A DNA stretch of 60,334 bases from Bacteroidota bacterium (GTDB lineage: Bacteria; Bacteroidota; Bacteroidia; Bacteroidales; UBA12481), in contig JABHCC010000198.1 in NCBI GenBank assembly GCA_018669475.1, positions 1 through 60,334 of the forward strand, written 5' to 3'. Below are positions 44,860 to 53,490 of the stretch, piece after piece. The translations under genes and the position numbers were made by a program. Position 1 is the stretch's first letter, and the number at the start of each line of letters is the position of its first letter. The notes below the pieces were generated by a model. That model searched no databases, was not told the DNA's origin, and was given only the letters and a program-made list of their open reading frames with translations.

Positions 44860-47800
44860 TCACCCATACTTCGGAGGTAAGAGCTTATACATAACAGGAG
44901 TAATTAACCTGGACATAAGAGTTGAACTAATGAGCCCGCCAATAATTACCCAAGCCAGTGGCGAATAAAGATTACTATTCCCAAGAGCAATTGGCAATAG
45001 CCCCCCAATGGCAGTCAGGGCTGTGAGAATAACAGGTACAAAGCGAATCTCACCTGCTTTCAATATTGCTTCATCTAAACCAATGCCCTTTTCCCTCAGC
45101 TGATTTGTAAAATCCACTAACAGAATGGAATTTTTTATTTCTATTCCAATGAGTGCTACAAATCCTATTGCGGCGGCAAAAGAAAGGGTATACCCTGTGA
45201 GGTAAAGCATAATGAGTCCACCCATTATACCCAAGGGGATGACAGATAAGACGATCAGGGTGCTCTTGAAGGTGCGGAATTCAAGAATCAAAATTGAGAA
45301 GACGCCAAAGATGGCAATCAATATGGCAGTTCCTATTCCTCCAAAGCTTTCCTGACGACTTTCAATTTCCCCGGATGGAATAATTTCAAATTCTGATGGG
45401 ATGTTTAATGCTTCTATTTGAGCAAGGATTTCATTGGTAACTCTTTCGGTATTGAAACCGGTTTCAACATAGCATGAAAGCAGATTATACCGTTCCTGGT
45501 TGTAGTGTTCAACCAGTGTTGGCGAACTTTCAAATTTTGTACTTGCCAGCTGAGACAAAGGGATCAGACTGCCAGAAAGAGATGATATATATATCTGGTC
45601 AAGTGTTTCCAGGCTGTTTGCTCCATCATTCATCAATCTCACCTGAATGGGGTATTCTTTCCCGTCTGTTTCACGAAACTGGCCAACTTTCAGGCCAGCG
45701 AGAGCTAATCTTATTGTTCTGTCGATTTCTATTCCCGGTACTCCTAACATCCCGGCTTTATCATTATTTACCTCGAGCTTGATATTGGTCAGACTTTCGC
45801 TCAGGGGATTCCTAACATATATAGTTCCGCTTGTGGATTCCATTATGCTATCTATTCTGGCCGACCAATACTTGAGCATATTAAGGTCATTACCAATCAG
45901 TCTGAGGGCTACGGGGGGAGTTATAACCGAGCCATTTTCAAATTCGGTTACACGGATTTGTGCACCTGCGTAGGTATTTAATGTGTCTCTTAGTTTATCG
46001 AGAAACAGGGTCATCTCCTGCTGCTTGGTAAGGTTCATCTCACACAATAATTCCCCTATATTCGATTGTTCTCCCTTTTGGAATACATTGTAATAGACTT
46101 TGGGATTCCCCCTGCCAATGTTTGCGAAGTAGTAATTTATTTCGGCTTGCTCGCTCACCACTGATTCAACCAATTTTACGACTTTATTCGTTTCCTGAAG
46201 AGTACTACCTTTTGGAGTTTCAACAGTAATAAGGAACTGCTGCATGCCAGCTTTCGGAAACAGACTAAATCCAATAGTCTTTATCAGAAATAGTGAAGCT
46301 CCTACAAGAACCAATGCAGTAAAAGTAGTTTTCAGCGGATTTTTTAATGCCCATAAGAGTGCCCGATTATAGGTGATGTCGATAAGCTTTTGAAGTCCGC
46401 GTAGTATCATGTTGCCCTCTGGATCCACCTTGTCCTTGAAAACTAAACTGGAGATAAACGGTATGATAGTAAGCGCAACGAAAAGTGAGCCCAATACAAT
46501 GAAGGCAATAGTAAAGGGTAAAACACGTATGTATTTGCCTGGTAATCCTGGCAGGAACATTAGTGGCAGAAAGGCAAACAGCAGAGTGGCTGTACACCCC
46601 AAAACAGCCGGACCAATTTGCCTGGTTGCCTTAATTGCCGCATCAAAAGGTTTACTTCCTTCACGGATCCATCGGGTTATATTTTCTACCACTACGATGG
46701 AATCGTCCACTAAAAGTCCAAGAGCAATGACAGCCCCAACGATGCTTAACTGATTGATACTAAATCCAACAAGGTATAATCCTGTAAGACCGATAAGGAT
46801 AGACAAAGGTATGGCGATCATCACCACTCCTGATGCCCTTAGTCCAAGCGGAAGAAGAGTAATCAAAACCAATAATATGGCAAAAATGAAATCCCGTTGA
46901 AGCCTGCTCAATTTCTTTTTTACATTTTGGGATTGGTCAAAGCCACGCTCCAGTTTTATATTGGTCGGAAGGTTCTTTTCGAAAATCTCAAATTGCTCAT
47001 AAATGCTGTTTCTGACATCATGAATGTTGAAATCCCCCATCATGCTGGCTGTGATAAAAACAGCTTTGGTCCCATTGTATCTGCCATAATACCGGAGATC
47101 TTCGTAATCCCATTTAACGCTGGCTACATCCTTCAGGTAGGTAACATTCCCATTCCCGGCACCTACAATTGTGTGCTCTATTTCAGTCAATGACTGATAG
47201 TTGCCGCTGGTTTTTATATTGTATTTCCTCGGACCCGACTCTATGCTGCCACCAGGAATATTTATGTTCTCGCTTTGAATAGCCTGAATTATCTGGCTGG
47301 GTGAAAGTTTGAGCAAGGCCATCTTAGCCAAATCAAGAGATATCCGAACCTCTTGTTCCGGAAAAGCAAGAGCTGCCGATTTTTTAACCCCTGGCAGAGT
47401 AGAGATTTGATCTTTGATCTCTTCTGCCAATCGACTGAGCTGAATATAACTAGCCGAATCAGAAACTAAAGCTGCCTGGATGATGCTTGTCTCGCCAGCA
47501 TTTATTTTATGAGCCTCTATCAGATATAGCTCGTCAGGCAGATCAGGGCGAACAATCTGGATTTGGCGCTGTACTTCATCAAATTTTTTGTCCGGATCAG
47601 CATCAGCATTGAATTCAACAACCACGGAAGCTAAACCATCTTTCATCTCGCTCCAGGTCCGCCTTACCTGGTCGAGCTCCTTGAGTGATTTCTCAAGTTT
47701 GTCAACGATCAATACTTCCATATCTATAGGTGATGCCCCAGGGTAAAGAATGGTGACAGGGATAATCGGCATTGGCAAGTCCGGATCTTCTGCTTGTGGA

Positions 47801-47895
47801 ATATTCATAAAAGCGTAAATCCCTAATGCCACCAGAAGGAGAAATACTACAATAGTAAACTGATGATTTTTGACGGAGAATTCAGTGATTTTCAT
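44860..47895 (-). CDS. RND efflux transporter, inner-membrane pump
   Basis: 1011 residues, AcrB/MexB-type HAE-1 topology: 12 membrane segments with two large periplasmic loops. Proton-relay aspartates lie in LGLLVDDSIVVVEN near residue 400, and GFVALIGIEIKNSILLVDF near residue 925 is the second conserved cluster. The N-terminus MKITEFSVKNHQFTI is cytoplasmic. It should form a tripartite pump with the adaptor and TolC-like protein encoded immediately upstream. Substrates are not predictable. Confidence 0.94.
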   Translation of the reverse strand: MKITEFSVKNHQFTIVVFLLLVALGIYAFMNIPQAEDPDLPMPIIPVTILYPGASPIDMEVLIVDKLEKSLKELDQVRRTWSEMKDGLASVVVEFNADADPDKKFDEVQRQIQIVRPDLPDELYLIEAHKINAGETSIIQAALVSDSASYIQLSRLAEEIKDQISTLPGVKKSAALAFPEQEVRISLDLAKMALLKLSPSQIIQAIQSENINIPGGSIESGPRKYNIKTSGNYQSLTEIEHTIVGAGNGNVTYLKDVASVKWDYEDLRYYGRYNGTKAVFITASMMGDFNIHDVRNSIYEQFEIFEKNLPTNIKLERGFDQSQNVKKKLSRLQRDFIFAILLVLITLLPLGLRASGVVMIAIPLSILIGLTGLYLVGFSINQLSIVGAVIALGLLVDDSIVVVENITRWIREGSKPFDAAIKATRQIGPAVLGCTATLLFAFLPLMFLPGLPGKYIRVLPFTIAFIVLGSLFVALTIIPFISSLVFKDKVDPEGNMILRGLQKLIDITYNRALLWALKNPLKTTFTALVLVGASLFLIKTIGFSLFPKAGMQQFLITVETPKGSTLQETNKVVKLVESVVSEQAEINYYFANIGRGNPKVYYNVFQKGEQSNIGELLCEMNLTKQQEMTLFLDKLRDTLNTYAGAQIRVTEFENGSVITPPVALRLIGNDLNMLKYWSARIDSIMESTSGTIYVRNPLSESLTNIKLEVNNDKAGMLGVPGIEIDRTIRLALAGLKVGQFRETDGKEYPIQVRLMNDGANSLETLDQIYISSLSGSLIPLSQLASTKFESSPTLVEHYNQERYNLLSCYVETGFNTERVTNEILAQIEALNIPSEFEIIPSGEIESRQESFGGIGTAILIAIFGVFSILILEFRTFKSTLIVLSVIPLGIMGGLIMLYLTGYTLSFAAAIGFVALIGIEIKNSILLVDFTNQLREKGIGLDEAILKAGEIRFVPVILTALTAIGGLLPIALGNSNLYSPLAWVIIGGLISSTLMSRLITPVMYKLLPPKYG

Positions 47896-47910
47896 GTCAG
47901 TATTCCTGGA

Positions 47911-48945
47911 TTATCGGTTTATTTTTATCAAATCCCCACTCTTTAAATAAGACGATCCTGCAGTGACTACTTCATCAACATCAGCTAATCCTTTGCTAAT
48001 GGCTGCTTGTCCATCGACTAACATGGCCAGTGTGACCTTTATTTTTGTTGCATGATGGTCAGGACCTGGAATAAAAACATAGCCCTCATGATTATTGATC
48101 TCAATAAGTGATTCAATAGGAATCAGATAAAATGAGTCTTGTTGAGCCGGCAATATCTCAAGCTTGGCAATAAATCCGGTAGCTAGATGTCGGTCAGTTG
48201 GATCGAGCTGTAACTCAATCTCATAGGTGCCGGTGATTGGATCTGACACTTCAGCTACTTGTGAAACCCGGGCTGTGAATTTGTCTCCTGGCCATGCATC
48301 CAGAGTCACTTTTGCTGAATCGCCAAGTTGAACCTTAACCATATCCCTGTCGGCTAGGCCTGTTCGAAGAATCCAGTTTTCTGCATGTATTCCAAGAATG
48401 TATATCGGATATCCGGGAGCTACGAGTTCATTCTCACGAATGATTTGTTTTAGAATGATCCCACTTTTTGGGGCTTTTATTTTGGAATGGTTGAGATTGA
48501 AATAAGCAGCTTCAAGAACAGATTTGGAGATATTCAAGGCAGTTTCAGCATTCTGTTTCATTTCTAATGTGGCCACGCTATCCTCATAGAGATTTTCAGC
48601 CCTTTCCAGATCGCGCAAGGCTTTTTGATAAAGGCTTTTAGCCTGGGCTACCTGGGCCTTGATCTCTGTGGTGTTCAGCTGAGCCAGGTCTTGTCCCTTT
48701 TTTACTATCATCCCTTCATCCACATAGGTCTGTTCAACTATACCCCCCGTTTTAAATGAGAGCTTAATCTCCTCACTGGTGGATACTATTCCGGTAGATC
48801 GAATAGGGTTTGAGACGGCGCCATATTCTACCGGGGCTACTCTCACTGGAATGACCTTTTCTGTGTGCTCCTTTTGTACTTGTGATTGACGGCATCCCCA
48901 GAATATGGCCGCAATAATGAATATGTAGAGATATTTAGTCTTCAT
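47911..48945 (-). CDS. RND periplasmic adaptor (membrane fusion) lipoprotein
   Basis: 344 residues, with a lipobox FWGC near residue 18. It has barrel-sandwich hybrid motifs (GIVEQTYVDEGMIVKKGQDLAQL), an alpha-hairpin (about 95-150), and a beta-barrel region with DAWPGDKFTARV. It links the RND pump to the outer membrane channel. Starts 4 bp after the TolC-like gene's stop. Confidence 0.9.
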   Translation of the reverse strand: MKTKYLYIFIIAAIFWGCRQSQVQKEHTEKVIPVRVAPVEYGAVSNPIRSTGIVSTSEEIKLSFKTGGIVEQTYVDEGMIVKKGQDLAQLNTTEIKAQVAQAKSLYQKALRDLERAENLYEDSVATLEMKQNAETALNISKSVLEAAYFNLNHSKIKAPKSGIILKQIIRENELVAPGYPIYILGIHAENWILRTGLADRDMVKVQLGDSAKVTLDAWPGDKFTARVSQVAEVSDPITGTYEIELQLDPTDRHLATGFIAKLEILPAQQDSFYLIPIESLIEINNHEGYVFIPGPDHHATKIKVTLAMLVDGQAAISKGLADVDEVVTAGSSYLKSGDLIKINR

Positions 48946-48949
48946 GCTA

Positions 48950-50302
48950 TTAAATGGTATTTATGGCGGTTGCTTTTTCAAATTCTGCATAATCCGATAG
49001 GTATCGGTACCGTGAAATGATAAGGTTTTCCTCAGCCTGAGTTAAGCTTGTACGGGCATCAATAAATGCTAGCAAGCTGGCCAGTCCTTCTTCATATTTT
49101 CGCTTTACCAGTCTGAAGCCTTCCTCAGCACTTTTCTTTTGAGCTTCTGCCGATGACAGAGCGCTTCCTGAAGTTTCAAGCTCCAATAAGGCGCTGGTAA
49201 CCTGTAGTTTGATTTGTTTTTTTACTTCTTCCTTTTGATGCTCGATCATCTCTTTTTGAAGAAGAATTTGTTGGATTTTGCTTCGATTCTGAAATCCTCT
49301 GAAAAGATTCCAGGAGAGGAGGGCAGAAGCCTGAGCAAAATCAGAATCCTTATTTAAGGCATATTTTTCTCCTTGAAATCCATAGTCTGCCACAAGCATC
49401 AATTCAGGTAGTGCCCCGGCACGTTGCATTTTCAACTGATAATCAACAAGCTGTTCATAGGAATCAATCTTTTTGAGCTCTTCACGGTTATTGAGGGCTG
49501 ATTGTGCATATGATTGGGCAGACTCAGGCACTAATGGAAGAGTACCAGGCCTATCTATCTGCAATACTTCATCCAGTGGTCTGTTTACCAGGAAATTTAA
49601 ATATGCACCCGCTAGTTTATAGTTTTTCTCAGCTTCCTGGATTTGCTGATCAAATTTGATTATTTCTGTTTCTGACCGATACAATATATCTTTTGTGATT
49701 TTATCATTCTCGAAGAGTTTCTGATTGATTCTGACATTCTCTTCCAGTAAAATCCGCGATTTCCCAAGCATCTCTGTGATGCTTTTTGCCATAGCGGTCT
49801 GGTACCAGGCTTTTTTTATTTCTGCAATGAGTTCATGTTTGTATTGAAGTAAAGTAATTTGCTCACTCCGAACCAGTTCTCTTTTAATTAAAGAGTTATA
49901 ATAAATGTCAGTGTTAAATACTGGCTGAACCAATCTGAGTTTTGTTTCATGCTCCTGAGGCCTGAGAAACATGAAAGAAAGGTTCTCAACAGGAGGAAAG
50001 CTGTTCTGTTGGATCAGTTGATTTAGCGTGGCGTAAACCGGATTCAGAAGATCGCCAATGGGCAGATCAATGGTTCTCCCTCCCTGTGATACTGAATACC
50101 GTGCTTCCAAACTGATGTTTGGAAAAAACAGACCCTTTGATTCTTTCAAAGCCTCAAGGCTCTTTTGGTAATTTGTTTCCTGTTGTTTAAGTCCCAGATT
50201 GTTTTCCAATCCTTCCTGAATATAGATTTCAAGAGGGCTCTGAGCCAGTGCTATTCGTGACATCAGATACAGACTTAGAAAGAAGATGAGTTTTGGTCTC
50301 AT
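48950..50302 (-). CDS. TolC-like outer membrane efflux protein
   Basis: 450 residues with signal peptide ending SRIALAQS. The long coiled-coil repeats of the OEP family are seen (AYLNFLVNRPLDE, EGLASLLAFIDARTSL), and the region around residues 20-60 contains ALKESKGLFFPNISLEARYS. It forms the outer membrane exit duct for the pump. It follows the MarR regulator by 14 bp. Confidence 0.88.
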   Translation of the reverse strand: MRPKLIFFLSLYLMSRIALAQSPLEIYIQEGLENNLGLKQQETNYQKSLEALKESKGLFFPNISLEARYSVSQGGRTIDLPIGDLLNPVYATLNQLIQQNSFPPVENLSFMFLRPQEHETKLRLVQPVFNTDIYYNSLIKRELVRSEQITLLQYKHELIAEIKKAWYQTAMAKSITEMLGKSRILLEENVRINQKLFENDKITKDILYRSETEIIKFDQQIQEAEKNYKLAGAYLNFLVNRPLDEVLQIDRPGTLPLVPESAQSYAQSALNNREELKKIDSYEQLVDYQLKMQRAGALPELMLVADYGFQGEKYALNKDSDFAQASALLSWNLFRGFQNRSKIQQILLQKEMIEHQKEEVKKQIKLQVTSALLELETSGSALSSAEAQKKSAEEGFRLVKRKYEEGLASLLAFIDARTSLTQAEENLIISRYRYLSDYAEFEKATAINTI

Positions 50303-50316
50303 GGTAAGCGTTCTCT

Positions 50317-50763
50317 TTAGATTTTTGCTCGGAGATTTTGATAAATGGCATCAAATAGTCGCTTGGCCACGAGCCGATCATCCTCACTCGCCTCATTGTA
50401 CAGATCTTCAGCAAAAGTGAAAATATCTTTCATCCGGGAGTTGAATTCATCCCTGGCTTTCTTCCCAATTGGCGTAATACCCAGGTTTATTTCTTTCTTG
50501 TTTCGCTCTCTGGATCTGGTGATCAAGTTCTTCTTTGCTAGCTTCTGAACCGTTTGAGAAATGGCACCACGTGTCACCCCCATAATTTCAGCTAAATTGG
50601 TAATGTTGATCCCTGGATTATCAGCAATCATTGAAACTGTCTGGATTTCTGTTAAATACACACGAGTTCCAACTCCCAAATCCATGGGCTTTTTTTCAAG
50701 GATGGAATAGACATGCAAGATGTTACGAAATGTGGCAACTAATTGACTTACTTCTAAATTCAT
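50317..50763 (-). CDS. MarR-family transcriptional regulator of the efflux operon
   Basis: 148 residues, winged-helix MarR fold; the recognition helix is in GVTRGAISQTVQKLAKKNLI (residues ~68-87) and the wing follows (RSRERNKKEINLGITP). It is the first gene of the marR-tolC-adaptor-RND operon and very likely represses it. Just upstream lies a nearly perfect 19 bp palindrome overlapping the probable -7 box, the standard arrangement of autoregulation by a MarR repressor. Confidence 0.9.
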   Translation of the reverse strand: MNLEVSQLVATFRNILHVYSILEKKPMDLGVGTRVYLTEIQTVSMIADNPGINITNLAEIMGVTRGAISQTVQKLAKKNLITRSRERNKKEINLGITPIGKKARDEFNSRMKDIFTFAEDLYNEASEDDRLVAKRLFDAIYQNLRAKI

Positions 50764-50769
50764 ATTAAA

Positions 50770-50788
50770 TTGTATAGCAGCTATACAA
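50770..50788 (-). promoter_or_regulatory. Probable MarR operator
   Basis: TTGTATAGC-A-GCTATACAA: two 9-base arms in perfect inverted repeat around a single A. It ends 7 bases before the marR start codon. Confidence 0.75.
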
Positions 50789-50793
50789 AAGTA
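50786..50793 (-). promoter_or_regulatory. Putative -7 box of marR-tolC-mfp-RND operon
   Basis: On the minus strand TACTTTTG matches TAnnTTTG. Its last three bases lie in the operator, so repressor binding would cover the -7 box and start site. Confidence 0.6.
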
Positions 50794-50819
50794 AGATTTT
50801 TTTATTTATTATGGTAGGA

Positions 50820-50850
50820 TTCTTTCCATTCCATCTTTACAAATGCATCT
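50820..50850 (+). repeat. Short copy of comM upstream sequence (copy C)
   Basis: 31 bases matching 56266-56296 with two mismatches (29/31), and related to the sequence just upstream of the intact comM (59689-59719). The core AAATGCATCT at 50841-50850 is shared by all three. No comM coding remnant is clear after it. Orientation equals that of comM. Confidence 0.7.
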
Positions 50851-50916
50851 ATAAAGACATTACTTGATGCAAATTAGTAGTGTTTTAAGAATTTACAAAT
50901 CCGATTTAGCCTAGCC

Positions 50917-53322
50917 TTACTCATACTTCAAAGGCTGCGATAAATTCATTCTGGCAATCCTGATTGTTTTTGATAATGATGTTAGGATAACTATCAGAAA
51001 GATTGCGACAAATGTTAATGGATATATCCACCAATTGAAGGATACCTTGTTGATATATGTCTCAAGTAATTTATTGCTTATAAATAAAGAAACCGGAATA
51101 GAAGCTAAATAGGCCAAAACCGCCCACTTGCTCACACTCCAAGTCATTTGCCAGATAATTTGTTTTGTTGCTGCTCCCAGAGTTTTACGTATGGCAATTT
51201 CCTTGGTTTTTCTCTGAACATAAAAAGTGATCATCCCATAAATTCCTAAGCAGGCAATCAAAATAGTCAAAAGCGTAAACGCAGTGACAAGAATTCCATT
51301 CTTAACATCCTTCTTATAAAGATTATCATAGCTTTCGTCAAGGTGATAATACTCAAATGGAGTAAGCGTATTATATTCATTCCATATTTCCTCTACCATT
51401 GACAAAACTTGTTGGTACTCTAAAGTTCTATACTTAATAAGAATCACTCCATCCGGAACTACGGATGAGGGGCTTTTCATAATTCTATAGATTTGGGGAT
51501 CAATTTCTTCTTTAAGGCTACCCAGGTGGATGTCTTTCACAACTCCAATAACAGGCCCTTCATGTACTATGCTGCCATACCCCCCTAACTTGCAATATTC
51601 GTCAATAGGATTCTCCAGATTCATCTTTTTTGCAGCCGCTTCATTAACCATAAAACCTTCTATTGAATCGTTTGCATAGTCGTTTGAAAAGCTCCTTCCC
51701 AATATAACTGGAATCTCCAAGGCTTCGAAATAGTCAAAATCAACCTGAGAAAGAATGGCATCAAACTTAGATCCCTCATCATCAGAACAACTCTCCCACG
51801 TAAAACATCCACTACATCTGCTCGGTGCCATAATATTAAGCTTATCAATAGCTGAAACATTTTTAATACCTTGATTTTGTGTGAGTCTAATTTTTATCTG
51901 ATCATAATTATCTCCCAGATTCTCTTTGATGGGTATAAAAAGAACATCCTCTTTATTGAATCCAAGGTCTTTGTTCTGCAGGAATTGCGTTTGTCGCAAA
52001 AAGAGAATACTGATAAGAACCAACACTGAAGCAATAAAAAATTGAGAAAAAACGAGGGCTTTCCGCAGTGCATCTCTTCCTGTGCCTTTTTGTCCGCTTC
52101 CTTTAATAACCTTTAGGGGACTACAACGCGACTGAATCAAAGCAGGGTAAGCTCCGGCAATTAAACCTGTGAATAGCAATATTCCCAGAGTACCACCAAT
52201 CAATTTAATATCATTATAGTGAATCACAATTCCCGATTCCAGGATATTATTCAATCCTGGACGAAATAATTCAACCAGAATGAAACCCAGAATCAAAGAA
52301 ATGGCTGAAAAGACCAAACTTTCACCTATGAATTGCAAGATCAATTGGATTCGACTGGAACCAACAACCTTTCTAATACCAACCTCTTTATACCTTCTTT
52401 CCATTCTTGCTGTGGTAAGGTTGATGTAATTAAAACAGGCAATGATCAGGATAAGGAGGGCAATTATTGAGAAAGATTTAATGTTTTGCCTATTGCCGGT
52501 AACATAAAAACTTCTCCATTTATTGTGCAAACCATCAAGATGGATTTCAGACATCTCCTGTAATTCGAAATGGACACCACCCAATACCTGAGGACAGTTA
52601 TTTTCGGATGCAAAATTGGTTAATTTTGTTTCAAAAGCTGAAATATCTGTATCAGGCCTCAACTTGAAATATCCAGCGCTCATGAATCTACCCCATCCCG
52701 CAATAGAAAACCCTTGATCCAATAACAGATTATAGGGAATTAGGTAGTCAAACTGTAAGCTAGAGTATTTTGGAAGATCTTTAATAACAGCAGATACACG
52801 GACTGGAATATCATCAATAACTAAGGTTTCATTAATTACGTCAGTTCTCCCGAAGAATTTCATTGCCAGTGTTTCGTTTAAAACAATGGAGTAAACCTCA
52901 TTAAATGCCCCTTTAGCACTACCGTGGATAAAAGGATAATTGAAAATTTCGAAAAAGCTGGTATCGCAAAAAAGACCATTACTTTCGTAAAAACCCAAGC
53001 CATTGGCCTCAAGGAAGGTGCTACCAGCATCTTCAAAAGTTGTTGCACTAATTACCTCCGGCAATACCTCACGGCTCTTCATGACCAATATCGCAGGAGA
53101 ACCATCCATACCCTCCTGCATATATTTTGTGCCATAGCTCATTACCCGATATATCTGATCAGAATCTTCGTAATGTTTATCGAAAGATAATTCATGAGTA
53201 GTCCAGATGAGAATCATTAAAACTGCAGCAATGCCCACACTCAAACCAATCAGGTTGATGCTTGTAAATAATCTGTTTCGCAGACAAACTCTAAGTAGTG
53301 TTTTTAAAATGCTCTTTAACAT
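50917..53322 (-). CDS. FtsX/MacB-type ABC transporter permease (copy 1)
   Basis: 801 residues. Membrane segment at ~20-42, a periplasmic MacB_PCD domain (~45-250), three membrane segments (~285-390), another segment (~425), a second periplasmic domain (~450-660) and three closing segments (~675-790). RMERRYKEVGIRKVVGSSR and RKTKEIAIRKTLGAAT are the cytoplasmic coupling helices typical of FtsX domains, and the end reads NLSQPLKYE. MacB-type permeases move or signal molecules across the envelope and need an ATPase; none is encoded nearby. Divergent from a sigma-54 regulator, with a promising sigma-54 promoter upstream. Confidence 0.88.
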   Translation of the reverse strand: MLKSILKTLLRVCLRNRLFTSINLIGLSVGIAAVLMILIWTTHELSFDKHYEDSDQIYRVMSYGTKYMQEGMDGSPAILVMKSREVLPEVISATTFEDAGSTFLEANGLGFYESNGLFCDTSFFEIFNYPFIHGSAKGAFNEVYSIVLNETLAMKFFGRTDVINETLVIDDIPVRVSAVIKDLPKYSSLQFDYLIPYNLLLDQGFSIAGWGRFMSAGYFKLRPDTDISAFETKLTNFASENNCPQVLGGVHFELQEMSEIHLDGLHNKWRSFYVTGNRQNIKSFSIIALLILIIACFNYINLTTARMERRYKEVGIRKVVGSSRIQLILQFIGESLVFSAISLILGFILVELFRPGLNNILESGIVIHYNDIKLIGGTLGILLFTGLIAGAYPALIQSRCSPLKVIKGSGQKGTGRDALRKALVFSQFFIASVLVLISILFLRQTQFLQNKDLGFNKEDVLFIPIKENLGDNYDQIKIRLTQNQGIKNVSAIDKLNIMAPSRCSGCFTWESCSDDEGSKFDAILSQVDFDYFEALEIPVILGRSFSNDYANDSIEGFMVNEAAAKKMNLENPIDEYCKLGGYGSIVHEGPVIGVVKDIHLGSLKEEIDPQIYRIMKSPSSVVPDGVILIKYRTLEYQQVLSMVEEIWNEYNTLTPFEYYHLDESYDNLYKKDVKNGILVTAFTLLTILIACLGIYGMITFYVQRKTKEIAIRKTLGAATKQIIWQMTWSVSKWAVLAYLASIPVSLFISNKLLETYINKVSFNWWIYPLTFVAIFLIVILTSLSKTIRIARMNLSQPLKYE

Positions 53323-53345
53323 GGGTATTTTGTTTCCCGTCTCTT

Positions 53346-53361
53346 CACAATATCAATGCCA
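53346..53361 (-). promoter_or_regulatory. Candidate sigma-54 promoter for permease 1
   Basis: On the minus strand TGGCAT-TGATA-TTGTG fits the sigma-54 consensus TGGCAC-N5-TTGCW with two departures: T instead of C at -24 region end and GT instead of GC at -12. The GG and G(C/T) lie 10 bases apart as needed; transcription would begin near 53336, 14 bases before the permease ATG. The adjacent regulator is sigma-54 dependent. Confidence 0.5.
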
Positions 53362-53490
53362 ATCGTGTAATCTGCAGAATATAAGCCTGTTTGAATTAAT
53401 CTGCTAAATTAAGTGATTAATATTTATACAACTATGATAAAATATTCATCATAAATATAAAACTTGTAAACTCAAGTAAAAGATTATCAA

